From the NCBI GenBank assembly GCA_003230535.1, contig QIEW01000425.1, positions 1-6,993 of the forward strand: a stretch of DNA of 6,993 nt. The letters are read 5' to 3'. This document shows, in pieces, positions 6,342 to 6,993 of the stretch. Each line of letters starts with the position of its first letter. Position 1 is the first letter of the stretch. The notes beneath the pieces are model-generated. The model did not search any database, was not told the DNA's origin, and was given only the letters and a program-made list of their open reading frames with translations. Position numbers and translations under genes: made by a program. The stretch comes from a bacterium (GTDB taxonomy: Bacteria; SZUA-182; SZUA-191).

Positions 6342-6671
6342 ATGGATAGGGACATTGCTACCAAGGAACGCTTGCAGGAGTTGGTGCGCCGGATAGTAGA
6401 GGCTGGTCGCCCCGAACGCATTATCTTGTTCGGGAGGCGTGCTCGCGGCGACAGCCATCCGGATAGCGACGTTGATCTGTTGGTCATCCAGCGGAGTTCA
6501 GTGCCCCGGTATCGCCGTTCTGCGCCAATCCGCCGCCGCGGTTTAACGGCTATTCTCCCCTCCAAGGATATTGTTGTCTACACACCGGAAGAGGTAGAAG
6601 CGTGGAGTGATGTGCCAAACGCATTTGTTACCACAGCAGTGCGGGAAGGGAAAATTTTGTATGAAAAATGA
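6342..6671 (+). CDS. Second minimal nucleotidyltransferase with an altered GS motif
   Basis: The 109-residue product is another MNT protein, of a different branch from the first: RIILFGRRARGDSHPDSDVD (26-45) and SKDIVVYTPEEVEAW (74-88), ending VREGKILYEK. Asp43, Asp45 and the likely third carboxylate Asp76 remain. The usual Gly-Ser of the nucleotide-binding turn is Gly31-Arg32, codon AGG at 6435-6437, one base from the Ser codons AGC and AGT. The Ser helps hold the nucleotide phosphates, so activity may be impaired. It is G+C-rich (6481-6540 has 41 of 60), unlike the A+T-rich pair upstream, suggesting separate origin. The start has only a weak GGGA beside the ATG. Its normal HEPN partner, expected directly downstream, survives only as the stub at 6661. 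It may be a decaying or repurposed antitoxin. Confidence 0.85.
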   Translation: MDRDIATKERLQELVRRIVEAGRPERIILFGRRARGDSHPDSDVDLLVIQRSSVPRYRRSAPIRRRGLTAILPSKDIVVYTPEEVEAWSDVPNAFVTTAVREGKILYEK

Positions 6672-6741
6672 TAAGGCGGATTTAACCCGCGGCTGGATAC
6701 GTAACGCCATCCGCGAGCGTTTACCTAAAGCTGTTTTGTAA
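6661..6741 (+). pseudogene. Remnant of the HEPN gene that belonged to the second MNT
   Basis: An 11-base overlap with the end of the second MNT gene starts a frame of 26 residues, MKNDKADLTRGWIRNAIRER followed by LPKAVL. The first 16 residues look like the N-terminus of MNT-associated HEPN proteins, where a 'RGWLRKA' helix opens the domain. The last ten (IRERLPKAVL) resemble how such proteins end. The whole middle, about 100 residues, is missing, which an in-frame internal deletion would explain. The overlapping start is typical of MNT-HEPN pairs. At this length it cannot fold as a HEPN domain. It could be translated as a harmless peptide coupled to the MNT gene. The assignment rests on pattern and position. 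Confidence 0.6.
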
Positions 6742-6758
6742 ATAACCCTGGTTAACAT

Positions 6759-6993
6759 ATGTCTAACATAGAACCGCAAATCACGCCTGAGCTGATTGCG
6801 CAGCATGGTCTGACGCCGGAGGAATACCGGCGGATAGTGGGTATCTTAGGTCGGGAGCCTAAGTTTACCGAGCTGGGACTGTTTTCGGTGATGTGGTCTG
6901 AACATTGCAGCTACAAGAGTTCCCGGCCATACCTGAAGGAGTTGCCTACCACAGGTCCGTGTGTCGTTCAGGGTCCGGGTGAAAATGCCGGCG
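6759..6993 (+). CDS. purL: Phosphoribosylformylglycinamidine (FGAM) synthase subunit PurL, N-terminal part
   Basis: PurL is the ATP-dependent synthetase that uses ammonia from PurQ to turn FGAR into FGAM. The 78 codons in the window show the family's N-terminal region: [20 protein letters not shown] (8-27), [20 protein letters not shown] (29-48), [15 protein letters not shown] (49-63) and [13 protein letters not shown] (66-78). The conserved MWSEHCSYK block and the GENAG at the cut edge leave no doubt. The remaining roughly 650 or more residues lie outside the window. ATG 6759 is the first start after an in-frame TAA (6753-6755), but no Shine-Dalgarno is visible before it. It begins 17 bases after the HEPN stub and 2861 bases after purQ, so its expression must come from an accessory-region promoter or read-through; I saw no clear promoter nearby. 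Confidence 0.97.
   Translation, partial: MSNIEPQITPELIAQHGLTPEEYRRIVGILGREPKFTELGLFSVMWSEHCSYKSSRPYLKELPTTGPCVVQGPGENAG

Noticed and set aside
6676-6709. GCGGAT and ATCCGC as a regulatory inverted repeat before purL.
   Set aside because: The arms are short and far apart and lie within the HEPN stub coding sequence.
5538-6759. GGTTAACATA occurs at 5538-5547 and 6750-6759, flanking the HEPN/MNT cluster like a target-site duplication.
   Set aside because: Ten-base repeats are expected many times by chance in a 7-kb window, and no transposase or terminal inverted repeats accompany them.

Overview
The window looks like a bacterial chromosome of moderate G+C. Two housekeeping blocks frame an accessory stretch. 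The lineage cannot be fixed from the sequence. The PurQ and PurL N-termini and the intergenic palindromes look to me like a Gram-negative, Desulfobacterota- or NC10-like bacterium rather than a classical Firmicute, but this is a weak impression.

Layout. Positions 1-2597 (minus strand) carry nearly all of clpB, the Hsp100 disaggregase; only its last few codons and stop lie outside the window. Transcribed away from it are a 77-residue stand-alone Lrp/AsnC effector-binding (RAM) domain protein (2867-3100) and purQ (3181-3897), the glutaminase subunit of FGAM synthase. At the right edge, 6759-6993 is the start of purL, the synthetase subunit of the same enzyme. ClpB and the PurQ/PurL pair are certain.

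Between purQ and purL lie about 2.86 kb unrelated to purine synthesis. In order these are: stem-loops after purQ; two tiny membrane-protein genes on the minus strand (4279-3987), the first possibly translated from a leaderless mRNA; a palindromic intergenic repeat (4413-4445) abutting a broken HEPN-gene tail (4449-4592); a secreted beta-rich protein of unknown function (4686-5522); a second palindromic repeat (5574-5599); and a toxin-antitoxin-like cluster.

That cluster reads HEPN (5632-6033), MNT nucleotidyltransferase (5991-6326), a second MNT (6342-6671) and a 26-codon HEPN stub (6661-6741). The first pair appears intact with overlapping genes. The second pair looks decayed: its MNT has Arg in place of Ser in the GS motif, and its HEPN partner is reduced to what look like its two ends. 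With the HEPN tail at 4449-4592, the interval holds traces of three HEPN genes, so the gap between purQ and purL looks like a repeated landing site for such modules.

I found no tRNA, rRNA, CRISPR array, transposase or integrase. The best candidates for something under-described are the tandem intact-plus-decayed HEPN/MNT cluster with its nearby relic, and the two-gene micro-operon of membrane peptides.
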